Shown here: one piece after another, positions 1-5,222 of the stretch
How the letters are laid out: every line of letters starts with the position of its first letter
How positions within the stretch are numbered: position 1 is the first letter of the stretch
Source: Saprospiraceae bacterium
GTDB taxonomy: Bacteria > Bacteroidota > Bacteroidia > Chitinophagales > Saprospiraceae
Assembly: GCA_004297645.1 (NCBI GenBank)
Contig: SCUG01000567.1
Location: 1-5,222 of the forward strand
Direction: 5' to 3'
Length of the DNA stretch: 5,222 nucleotides
Notes under the pieces: model-generated
Told to the model about the DNA's origin: nothing
The model's input: only the letters and a program-made list of their open reading frames with translations
The model's database searches: none
Position numbers and translations under genes: made by a program

Positions 1-1599
1 CTTCAAAATCCAATGAATGGCGTCACCGATTTTTCGCTGTTCCCGGCGAGCCTGTCCGATGAGGTGGGCATTCAGCACGGGGGCGGCAGCAGCTTGCAGG
101 GGTCAGGCTCTATCGGCGGCACAGTTTTTCTCGACGACCGCCTTGCGCCGGCATCCGGCTGGCATACCAGCATCGCAGCCACGGCGGGGAGTTTCGGCGA
201 TTTCCGGCAGTTTGCAAAACTGGGGTACCAAAATGAAAAGTGGGGCGCCTCAGTGAAACTCTTCCACGCTGCCGCCGAAAATGATTACAAGCTGCACAGT
301 TCATTGCGGGAGCGCCAGGAAAATGCACAGCTCGCACAATGGGCACTTTCGCAAACTACCGCCGTGAAACTTGGCCACCGTCAATCGCTGCGCTCCTATT
401 TATGGCTGCAAAAATCGGAGCGGAACATTCCCCCAAGCAGCACAGAACTCAACGCCCATGCACGGCAACTTGACGATGTAACCCGCATCGGGCTGGAATG
501 GACGAAAACCAACAGTGCCAATGTGTTGAAAGCCAGGGCCGGATATTTCGAGGAGGGTCTTGTTTTTTTTAGCGATGTGGTGGACACGTCAGACAGCCGC
601 TCGCGTACCTTCATTGCGGAAGCGGAACAGGCATTCCGGCTCAGCCGGAAACAAACCTTGCGGGTGGGCGCTCACTTTACCGGACAACGTGCCGATACGC
701 GTGAAACTGGTCAGCGTGAGCGCCTCCGGTGGGCCGCCTTCGGCGAGTGGTCGCTGTTTTTTTTGAAAGAAAAAGGCCGGGTTTCACTGAGTGCCCGGCA
801 GGAGTTGGTGGATGGAGCATTGATTCCGGTGCTCGCTTCGGCAGGCGGTTATTTGCAAATAAAAAACGGCGTAAAACTTTTGGCGGGCCTTTCGAGAAAT
901 TACAACCTGCCCACGTTCAACGACCTCTACTGGTCGGATGCTTTTGCCCGTGGCAACCCCGGCTTGAAACCCGAAACTTCGTGGAGTAGCGAGATGGGCG
1001 TGCAACTTGAAAAGAAAAGCAGCAGAGACCATTGGTCGGCACGGTTAAATGCTTTCAGCAACCTTGTGGACAATTGGATTTTATGGGCACCAACAGGCCA
1101 GGTCTGGAGTCCACAGAATAAGCGGCAGGTGTGGGCGCGAGGGCTGGAAGTTTTCGCCGGAGGCGGCGTTAAACGTGGATTCTGGAGAATGGCCATTCAG
1201 TTGAACGGCTCATTCACCCATTCCACCATCCGCAGGATTTTTGAAAATGCAAGCCCAGCGTTGTTGAACAAGCAACTGATTTACACGCCGGTAATTGGGG
1301 CAGGAGGCACGCTGACAGCAACCTGCAAAAAAAGTTTTCTACAGTACGGGCACCAATTCACAAGCCGCCGCTTCACCACCACCGATAATGCCAGTGCCAA
1401 CGCTTTGCCGGGCTTCGGCACCGGGCGGCTGAGCATCGGAACGAGTTTTTACGCCCTACGGAAAACCATAGCCGTGTGTCAGTTTTCCATGTACAACATC
1501 TGGAACCAGTCGTACGAAGTAATCGGAGCGAGGCCGGTGCCAGGAAGAAATTTCAGGTTGGAAATTCGCATTTCATTTGACCAAGTGAAAAGCCACTGA
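1..1599 (+). CDS. TonB-dependent outer-membrane receptor, BtuB-like, 5'-truncated by window edge
   Basis: This is the C-terminal part of an outer-membrane receptor that imports a scarce ligand using TonB/ExbBD energy. The frame is open from base 1 (L-Q-N-P precede the ATG at 13), so that ATG is internal and the gene starts outside the window; 532 residues are visible. The first ~45 are the end of the plug domain: NPMNG, D-x-S-L-x-P, then GGGSSLQGSGSIGG (nt 79-120), the usual plug-end pattern. The rest is a beta-barrel of alternating strands. At nt 898-981 is the barrel motif NLPTFNDLYW followed by GNPGLKPETS, and near the end PVPGR (about nt 1534-1548), typical of the last strands. The protein continues about seven residues past the last Phe, slightly unusual because barrels normally end on an aromatic residue. 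Assignment to cobalamin rests on the neighbouring B12 riboswitch and BtuG-like gene; sequence alone supports only 'TonB-dependent receptor', and a siderophore receptor is possible. Confidence 0.9.
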   Translation, partial: LQNPMNGVTDFSLFPASLSDEVGIQHGGGSSLQGSGSIGGTVFLDDRLAPASGWHTSIAATAGSFGDFRQFAKLGYQNEKWGASVKLFHAAAENDYKLHSSLRERQENAQLAQWALSQTTAVKLGHRQSLRSYLWLQKSERNIPPSSTELNAHARQLDDVTRIGLEWTKTNSANVLKARAGYFEEGLVFFSDVVDTSDSRSRTFIAEAEQAFRLSRKQTLRVGAHFTGQRADTRETGQRERLRWAAFGEWSLFFLKEKGRVSLSARQELVDGALIPVLASAGGYLQIKNGVKLLAGLSRNYNLPTFNDLYWSDAFARGNPGLKPETSWSSEMGVQLEKKSSRDHWSARLNAFSNLVDNWILWAPTGQVWSPQNKRQVWARGLEVFAGGGVKRGFWRMAIQLNGSFTHSTIRRIFENASPALLNKQLIYTPVIGAGGTLTATCKKSFLQYGHQFTSRRFTTTDNASANALPGFGTGRLSIGTSFYALRKTIAVCQFSMYNIWNQSYEVIGARPVPGRNFRLEIRISFDQVKSH

Positions 1600-1623
1600 A
1601 TTGCAAACCATCCATTACATTTG
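1596..1623 (+). promoter_or_regulatory. Putative Bacteroidota-type promoter for the riboswitch transcript
   Basis: TACATTTG at 1616-1623 is a perfect match to the Bacteroidota -7 element TAnnTTTG. The -33 element (TTG or TTTG) is weak: CTG at 1596-1598 lies 17 nt upstream, and a TTG at 1601 is too close. Transcription would start a few bases after 1623, just before the first conserved bases of the cobalamin aptamer, which is the spacing expected. The promoter overlaps the stop codon of the receptor gene. No experimental support is available; the position relative to the aptamer is the best argument. Confidence 0.55.
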
Positions 1624-1800
1624 CCCCGGCTTTGGTTTCACGCACGCGTGAATAAAAGGGAATCGGGTGAAAACCCTGAACTGTTCCCGCAGCTGTAAGT
1701 TTCAGTAACACTTTTTTCAAGATGCCACTGTGCGCCAGCGGGCGGATGGGAAGGCGAAAGAAGGAGAAACGAGTCAGAAGACCTGCCACGGCCACAGAGT
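1624..1800 (+). promoter_or_regulatory. Cobalamin (B12) riboswitch aptamer
   Basis: All the conserved blocks of the cobalamin riboswitch family occur in order. A small hairpin TTCACG-CACG-CGTGAA lies at about 1637-1652. It is followed by AAAAGGGAATC with GGGTGAAAACCC (GGG 1665-1667 pairs CCC 1674-1676; GGGAA 1658-1662 can pair TTCCC 1684-1688). Next come CCCGCAGCTGTAAG (1686-1699), GCCACTG (1724-1730) and GGGAAGGC (1748-1755). Last is the B12 box AGTCAGAAGACCTGCC (1772-1787), close to the consensus AGYCAGGAGACCTGCC. Family knowledge: cobalamin binding to this RNA normally lowers expression of the downstream B12 uptake or synthesis genes. The first downstream gene is the BtuG-like lipoprotein at 1978. 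The outer P1 stem could not be drawn with confidence, so the ends are approximate. Whether it prefers adenosyl-, methyl- or hydroxocobalamin cannot be read off by eye. Confidence 0.95.
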
Positions 1801-1825
1801 CCACCATGAGTAGGGCGAACCTTCG

Positions 1826-1895
1826 CAGCTTTCGGAGAAAAGGCTGGCAGGCATTGTGCGAAACCAGCGCTGGCCAGGATGGCCGGCGAACGCTG
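1826..1895 (+). promoter_or_regulatory. Leader with competing hairpins, possible riboswitch expression platform
   Basis: Between the B12 box and the start codon at 1978 there are about 190 nt without a supported gene; the only frame through it lacks family features and starts inside the aptamer. Three stems are visible. A: CAGCTTT 1826-1832 with AAA 1838-1840 plus GCTG 1843-1846. B: GCTGG 1843-1847 with CCAGC 1864-1868. C: CAGCGCTGGCC 1865-1875 with GGCCGG 1881-1886 and CGCTG 1891-1895, about 11 pairs with one G-U, a five-base loop and a CGAA bulge. B shares bases with both A and C, so A+C and B are alternatives. That is the kind of arrangement used to switch expression, but function is inferred. 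Stem C is not followed by a clean T-run; the next 30 nt are pyrimidine-rich (TTTCCTTTCTTTT at about 1912-1924), so a classical terminator is not clear. Confidence 0.4.
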
Positions 1896-1977
1896 CACGA
1901 ACCTTCCATCATTTCCTTTCTTTTAATGCTGACATTGGTGCTCACTCCAACTATCATCATTAAAAATTTTTCAAACC

Positions 1978-3075
1978 ATGTTTACTCAAAAAATTAAGTC
2001 CATTGGCCGCAGGCCAATTTTATCCGCCGTTGCACTCGCTTTTTTCGGAGTAGTGCTTTTCAGCGCCTGCAAAAACGACAACCCCAAACCTTCAGGCAAA
2101 TTCGACTCGGGCGTGTTCATCACCAACGAAGGGCCATTTCAGAATGGCAGCGGCACCCTCACTTTTTGGAACCGTACCACTGGCGAAACACAGCAGCAGG
2201 TTTATCAAAATGCCAACCACGGGGAGGCCCTCGGCAATATCGTGCAATACATGACCATCGTAAATGGCCAGGCCTACATTGTGGTGAATAACGCAGGTAA
2301 GGTAGTCATCGCCGATGCCACCAATATGCAGAAAACCGGCGAAATCACCGGGCTGTTTAAGCCACGGTACATACTGCCGGTCAACAGCGATTTCGCCTTT
2401 GTCTCGCAATGGGGCGCCGATGGAATCAGCGGCAGCGTAGCCATCGTGGACCTCAGCACTAATTCTGTGGCCGAAGTCATCCCGGTGGGCAGCGGCGCCG
2501 AACACATGCTCATCAAGGGCAACGAAATGTACGTGCTGAATGCGGGGGGCTTTGGCCGGGATTCCACCATTTCCATCATAGACCTCACCACGCGGAAAGT
2601 CACGCAAAAGATTGTCGTTGGCGACAACCCCAACAGCTATTCTGTTGATAAAAACGGCTTCATCTGGGTGGCCTGCACAGGTTATACGGAAGATTTTTCG
2701 GACCCCAACAACCCCCTGAACACAAAGGGCCGTCTCGTAAAAATAGATGACAAAACCGTCGTGGCATCTTATGAATTGCCCAACGGCGCCGGTAAGCTCA
2801 TCATCAACACAGATGGCTCAAATCTTTTTTACTTAGACAACCAAAACGGGGGCAACATCTTCGCTTTCGACATCACGCAGACTTCCCTCAGCGCTGCGCC
2901 GTTCATCGCCGGTAGTTTTTATGCCCTTGCCTACGACGGGTTCGAATCAGCCCTTCTTGCCTCCGATGCGGGTGATTTTGCCTCCAATGGGAAGGTGGTG
3001 TTTTTTGACAAAGATGGCAATGAAATTCGCACCGTTGACGCCGGCATTATCCCCGGCGGCTTCTGGATTTTGTAA
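1978..3075 (+). CDS. BtuG-like surface lipoprotein, YncE/DUF5074-type beta-propeller
   Basis: 365-residue predicted lipoprotein. The N-terminus is basic (KIKSIGRR), followed by a hydrophobic stretch at about 14-29 and a lipobox-like LFSAC with Cys31 as the likely lipidated residue (Phe at -3 is slightly off consensus). After the Cys comes KNDNPKPSG, a polar linker that may serve surface export. From about 44 onward are repeated blade-like segments: GVFITNEG (45-52) with G-S-G-T-L-T-F-W; GKVVIAD (107-113); GSVAIVDLSTNSVAEVIPVG (152-171); STISIIDLTTRKVTQKIVVG (196-215) then DNPNSYSVD; GRLVKIDD; GNIFAFDIT; and a closing IIPGGFWIL. This matches the DUF5074/YncE-like propellers that include Bacteroides BtuG, which binds cobalamin tightly at the cell surface and delivers it to BtuB. 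Position after a TonB-dependent receptor and directly behind a B12 riboswitch supports that role. The start is secure: an in-frame stop lies at 1930-1932 and no other ATG lies between. No Shine-Dalgarno is seen, as is usual in Bacteroidota. Cobalamin binding is inferred. Confidence 0.88.
   Translation: MFTQKIKSIGRRPILSAVALAFFGVVLFSACKNDNPKPSGKFDSGVFITNEGPFQNGSGTLTFWNRTTGETQQQVYQNANHGEALGNIVQYMTIVNGQAYIVVNNAGKVVIADATNMQKTGEITGLFKPRYILPVNSDFAFVSQWGADGISGSVAIVDLSTNSVAEVIPVGSGAEHMLIKGNEMYVLNAGGFGRDSTISIIDLTTRKVTQKIVVGDNPNSYSVDKNGFIWVACTGYTEDFSDPNNPLNTKGRLVKIDDKTVVASYELPNGAGKLIINTDGSNLFYLDNQNGGNIFAFDITQTSLSAAPFIAGSFYALAYDGFESALLASDAGDFASNGKVVFFDKDGNEIRTVDAGIIPGGFWIL
2002..2018 (+). other. Perfect hairpin inside the signal-peptide codons, followed by TTTT
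   Basis: ATTGGCC (2002-2008), loop GCA, GGCCAAT (2012-2018) forms a seven-pair stem running into TTTT (2018-2021). It starts 24 nt after the A of the ATG of the BtuG-like gene, within codons for S-I-G-R-R-P-I-L. It could be a weak intrinsic terminator or a translation-affecting structure belonging to the upstream riboswitch. The short T-run and the coding position make chance a real alternative. Confidence 0.3.
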
Positions 3076-3132
3076 CTCTACTGGAAAGCCCCTTGGCTGT
3101 GCGTTTCACATATTTCGGAAAGACAGACGGGC

Positions 3133-3144
3133 AGCCAATTGGCT
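3133..3144. repeat. 12-bp palindrome in the gap between the BtuG-like gene and nth
   Basis: The 91-nt gap 3076-3166 holds no gene. It contains the perfect palindrome AGCCAATTGGCT followed by TTCTTT. As RNA this could fold into only a four-pair stem with an AATT loop, so it would be a weak terminator at best; a regulator-binding site is possible too. No good TAnnTTTG promoter element was found in the gap, so it is unclear whether nth has its own promoter here or is reached by read-through. Confidence 0.25.
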
Positions 3145-3166
3145 TTCTTTACCGCAAAACAGAGCT

Positions 3167-3841
3167 ATGGCCAAAGCAAAACAAACGGTGAGAACGTCGT
3201 CAGCTTCAAAAAAAAATAAAGCGGCTGGAATAGCAGCGATACTCGAATCGCTCTATCCCGAAATACCCATCCCGCTCGAACACCACGACCCATTCACCTT
3301 GCTCGTAGCAGTTGTGTTGTCGGCACAGTGCACCGACGTGCGGGTCAATCAGGTGACGCCACATCTCTTTGCCAAAGCCGGCACGCCACAGGAAATGGTA
3401 AAGTTGGATGTAGCGGAAATCGAGCACATCATCCGGTCGTGCGGCCTCGCCCCGCGCAAATCAAAATCCATCCACGGCCTATCTGAAATTCTTTTGGAAA
3501 AATACAATGGACGGGTGCCCCAGGATTTTGACGCCCTCGAAGCGTTGCCCGGCGTAGGCCATAAGACGGCTTCCGTCGTGATGTCGCAGGCCTTCGGCGT
3601 GCCCGCCTTTCCGGTGGACACGCACATTCACCGGCTGGCTTGGCGCTGGGGACTCAGCGACGGGAAAAACGTAGAAAAAACCGAGCGCGACCTGAAGGCC
3701 GTTTTCCCACAGGAGCACTGGAACCGCCTCCATTTACAAATCATCTACTTCGGCAGGGAGTACTGCCCCGCCCGCGGGCACAACCCCGCTGCCTGCCCCA
3801 TTTGCAGCAAATACGGGCGCAAAGAGTTGTTCAAAAAATGA
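3167..3841 (+). CDS. nth: Endonuclease III, DNA glycosylase/AP lyase
   Basis: 224-residue base-excision-repair enzyme that removes oxidised pyrimidines and cleaves the resulting abasic site. The ATG at 3167 gives the usual family length (E. coli Nth is 211); the same frame is open further upstream, but that part overlaps the propeller gene and has no family similarity. Visible features: PFTLLVAVVLSAQCTD (42-57), the conserved N-terminal helix region; helix-hairpin-helix LPGVGHKTA (127-135) with the Schiff-base Lys133; VDTHIHR (150-156) with catalytic Asp151. The C-terminal loop is atypical: FGREYCPARGHNPAACPICS has Cys200, Cys210 and Cys213 (C-x9-C-x2-C). Classical Nth has four Cys (C-x6-C-x2-C-x5-C) holding a 4Fe-4S cluster; the fourth position is Lys219 here. 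An A9 run lies at codons 14-17. The stop overlaps the start of cutC (ATGA), implying co-translation. Identity as an Nth-family enzyme is secure; cluster status is open. Confidence 0.95.
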   Translation: MAKAKQTVRTSSASKKNKAAGIAAILESLYPEIPIPLEHHDPFTLLVAVVLSAQCTDVRVNQVTPHLFAKAGTPQEMVKLDVAEIEHIIRSCGLAPRKSKSIHGLSEILLEKYNGRVPQDFDALEALPGVGHKTASVVMSQAFGVPAFPVDTHIHRLAWRWGLSDGKNVEKTERDLKAVFPQEHWNRLHLQIIYFGREYCPARGHNPAACPICSKYGRKELFKK

Positions 3842-4461
3842 AAGACCTCCTCAAAGAAGCTTGCGTCGAAACCCTCGAAGATGCCCTCCGGGCACAAACC
3901 TGTGGCGCTGACAGAATCGAACTCTGCGCCAACTTAGCGGTGGGTGGACTCACCCCTGACGACGGCCTCATCCTCGCGGCAAAGGAGGCTCTCCACATCC
4001 CAATCATGGTAATGGTGCGGCCGGCGCCCGGCCATTTTGCGGCCAATGCAGCGGACTTCGAAGCCATGGAGCGCACCATTTATTTTTGTAAAAAAGCCGG
4101 AGTAGCGGGCGTCGTGTTTGGCCTTCTCACCGGGCAGGGAGAAGTGGACGTTCCCCGAACAACCGCTTTGGCAACACTTGCGCAACCGCTGCAAGTCACC
4201 TTCCACAAAGCCGTTGACGAATCGGCCGGCATTCTCAAATCTGTGGCTGTATTAAAACGCATCCCCGGCATCCACCGCATCCTCACCTCTGGCGGCGCAA
4301 CCACGGCGTTGGAGGGGGCACCGGTTCTCCGCAAAATGATTGCCGCTGCTGGTGTGAGTTTGACCATCGTCGTCGCTGGCCGGGTGACACAGGAGAATTT
4401 GGAGACGGTACACAGGGCCATCGGCGCCTATGAATACCACGGCCGGAGGATTGTCTTTTGA
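3838..4461 (+). CDS. cutC: CutC family protein (PF03932), TIM-barrel, short form
   Basis: 207-residue protein with the CutC pattern: A-C-V-E-T near the N-terminus, GADRIELCANLAVGGLTPDD (23-42), VMVRPAPGHF (58-67), GVVFGLLTGQGEVD (91-104), VTFHKAVDE (120-128), RILTSGGATTALEG (147-160), VAGRVTQENL (179-188) and a final EYHGRRIVF. The ATG at 3838 overlaps the nth stop and gives the expected N-terminus; the longer open frame upstream has no family similarity. CutC was named for copper homeostasis in E. coli, but that phenotype has been traced at least partly to the small RNA MicL encoded at the end of the E. coli gene, so the enzyme's own role is unsettled. Oddities: it is about 40 residues shorter than E. 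coli CutC (248), with the tail missing; the usual RPRGGDF is RPAPGHF; and HRAFD is HKAVD. Family membership is secure, function is not. Confidence 0.9.
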   Translation: MKDLLKEACVETLEDALRAQTCGADRIELCANLAVGGLTPDDGLILAAKEALHIPIMVMVRPAPGHFAANAADFEAMERTIYFCKKAGVAGVVFGLLTGQGEVDVPRTTALATLAQPLQVTFHKAVDESAGILKSVAVLKRIPGIHRILTSGGATTALEGAPVLRKMIAAAGVSLTIVVAGRVTQENLETVHRAIGAYEYHGRRIVF

Positions 4462-4481
4462 CGCACCGGCTGAATCCCCGC
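4462..4481. other. 20-nt gap between convergent genes, no clear terminator
   Basis: cutC (+) and the TonB gene (-) end facing each other with 20 nt between their stop codons. The only pairing seen is GCCGG (4442-4446) with CCGGC (4466-4470) across a 19-base loop, without a T-run on either strand. Transcripts probably run some way into the opposite gene. Confidence 0.4.
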
Positions 4482-5222
4482 TCATTGTAATTTGAACTTT
4501 ACCGGCAGGTTGAACCGCACCCGCACCGGCCTGCCGTGCTGCCTGCCGGGATGCCAGGCAGGCATCATCTGCACCACCCGGAGCACCTCGCCACCGAGGC
4601 CGCCGCCGGAGTCTCTCAACACCTCGGTCTGTGTGATGCTCCCGTCTTTTTCTACCACAAAACGGACCACCACTGTGCCCTCGATGCCGATGTCGCGGGC
4701 CGCCGCCGGGTACCGGATATTTTCATAAATGAACTTCAACAATTTTTGGTTGGCGCAAGACTGACGTTCCTGGTCGTCAGCTATCTCCTCGCAGCCAGGG
4801 AAATTTGGGCTAACCTCTGAAATGAGCAAAATGTCATTCTCCTCTTGCTCCACAGGCCGGGGCGGAGGTTCCGTAGCCACAGGTTCCGCTGGTGCGAGGC
4901 TCGTCCCGGCAGGGTCCGTTGCTGCGATGTCTGTCGTGGTGAAAACGACAGATTCGGTGGAGATGTCGTCCGGCACGATTTCAATGGCGGGCAGTAGCTT
5001 CGGCGGCAGTATAGGTGGTGGCAGGTTCGTCTGTGGCGGGCTAATCAGCAAATCTTCTACATCGGGCAGCAACCACCCATCCGGGAGCAGTGCATTGGCT
5101 TCGTATTTTGTCCAACTAAAAGCGAGTATCATCAGCGCCAGCGCTGCCGCAAAACCGATTCGCAGCAACGCGGGCCTGTGGTGAAAAACGGAAGCCTTAC
5201 CGGTGACAAAACTCCGGTGGCT
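4482..5222 (-). CDS. TonB-family energy transducer, 5' end beyond window edge
   Basis: Inner-membrane-anchored protein that passes energy from ExbB/ExbD to TonB-dependent receptors across the periplasm. 246 residues are visible. The frame can be opened at a TTG (5166-5168) but stays open through 18 more codons to the right edge (S-H-R-S-F-V-T-G-K-A-S-V-F-H-H-R-P-A), so the real start is probably outside. One membrane helix, IGFAAALALMILAFSW, corresponds to the N-terminal anchor; residues before it fit the short cytoplasmic segment. Then follows a Pro-rich periplasmic linker (LPPPILPPKLLP, EPPPRPVEQEE). The C-terminal domain starts at FPGCEE and includes NIRYPAAARDIGIEGTVVVR, FVVEKDGSI, MMPAWHPGRQ and the end LPVKFKLQ, matching Bacteroidota TonB domains. 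Cys144 and Cys156 (visible numbering, in FPGC and QSCAN) are the pair commonly seen in this subfamily and may form a disulfide. Such genomes usually have several TonB paralogues, so a specific link to the receptor at the left edge is not shown. Confidence 0.93.
   Translation of the reverse strand, partial: SHRSFVTGKASVFHHRPALLRIGFAAALALMILAFSWTKYEANALLPDGWLLPDVEDLLISPPQTNLPPPILPPKLLPAIEIVPDDISTESVVFTTTDIAATDPAGTSLAPAEPVATEPPPRPVEQEENDILLISEVSPNFPGCEEIADDQERQSCANQKLLKFIYENIRYPAAARDIGIEGTVVVRFVVEKDGSITQTEVLRDSGGGLGGEVLRVVQMMPAWHPGRQHGRPVRVRFNLPVKFKLQ

Noticed and set aside
13..15. ATG at 13 as the start of the receptor gene
   Set aside because: It falls inside the plug-domain pattern NPMNG, and the frame is open to base 1.
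1553..1960. 135-codon open frame on - across the receptor end and the riboswitch
   Set aside because: It is antisense to a clear aptamer and to a supported gene; the composition looks like the reverse of GC-rich sequence with no recognisable domain.
1722..1997. 91-codon open frame on + overlapping the riboswitch and leader
   Set aside because: It starts inside the conserved GCCACTG region of the aptamer, is Arg-rich with no family features, and overlaps the secure start of the lipoprotein gene.
2092..2607. 171-codon open frame on - inside the BtuG-like gene
   Set aside because: It is fully antisense to a well supported propeller gene, with a His/Gly/Ala-rich composition typical of shadow frames.
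2921..3166. N-terminal extension of nth by 82 codons
   Set aside because: It overlaps the end of the propeller gene in another frame and has no endonuclease III similarity.
3640..3837. N-terminal extension of cutC by 66 codons
   Set aside because: The extension is out of frame over conserved nth codons and shows no CutC similarity; the ATG at 3838 gives the expected N-terminus.
4541..4563. GCCTGCC...GGCAGGC inverted repeat near the convergent gene ends, considered as a terminator
   Set aside because: It lies in the codons for the conserved MMPAWHPGRQ segment of TonB and has no T-run, so coding constraint explains it.
4822..5184. 120-codon Ser/Gly-rich open frame on +
   Set aside because: It is the mirror of the Pro-rich linker of the TonB gene on the other strand; low-complexity shadow.

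Overview
The window looks like a chromosomal segment of a free-living Bacteroidota bacterium. The evidence is: (i) a TAnnTTTG-type -7 promoter element (TACATTTG) directly before a riboswitch; (ii) no convincing Shine-Dalgarno sequences before the start codons; (iii) a surface-lipoprotein beta-propeller of the BtuG/DUF5074 kind next to a TonB-dependent receptor; and (iv) a TonB protein of the typical Bacteroidota 'energy transducer' type. Base composition is fairly GC-rich by eye, which would fit a Saprospiria/Chitinophagales-like lineage better than gut Bacteroides, but this placement is inference.

Layout: 1-1599 (+) is the 3' part of a TonB-dependent outer-membrane receptor gene, cut by the left edge. 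1600-1977 is a non-coding leader holding a promoter, a clear cobalamin (B12) riboswitch (about 1624-1800) and a 180-nt stretch with competing hairpins that may be its expression platform. 1978-3075 (+) encodes a lipoprotein beta-propeller resembling BtuG, the cobalamin-capturing surface protein of Bacteroidota. After a 91-nt gap, 3167-3841 (+) encodes endonuclease III (nth), followed with a 4-nt ATGA overlap by cutC (3838-4461, +). On the opposite strand, converging on cutC with a 20-nt gap, lies a TonB-family energy transducer gene (4482-5222, -), whose 5' end runs off the right edge.

How the parts fit: receptor, BtuG-like lipoprotein and riboswitch form a plausible vitamin B12 uptake locus. 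The lipoprotein would capture cobalamin at the cell surface and pass it to the receptor barrel, and TonB-type proteins supply the energy. The riboswitch and its promoter sit after the receptor, so in this window they can control only the lipoprotein (and perhaps genes downstream). The receptor must be controlled from outside the window. nth and cutC appear to be an unrelated, translationally coupled housekeeping pair.

Most worth a second look: the placement of the riboswitch and its possible mutually exclusive leader hairpins, the atypical three-cysteine C-terminal loop of the Nth protein, and the short, divergent CutC. I do not see a wholly new system; no CRISPR array, mobile element, tRNA or rRNA is visible.
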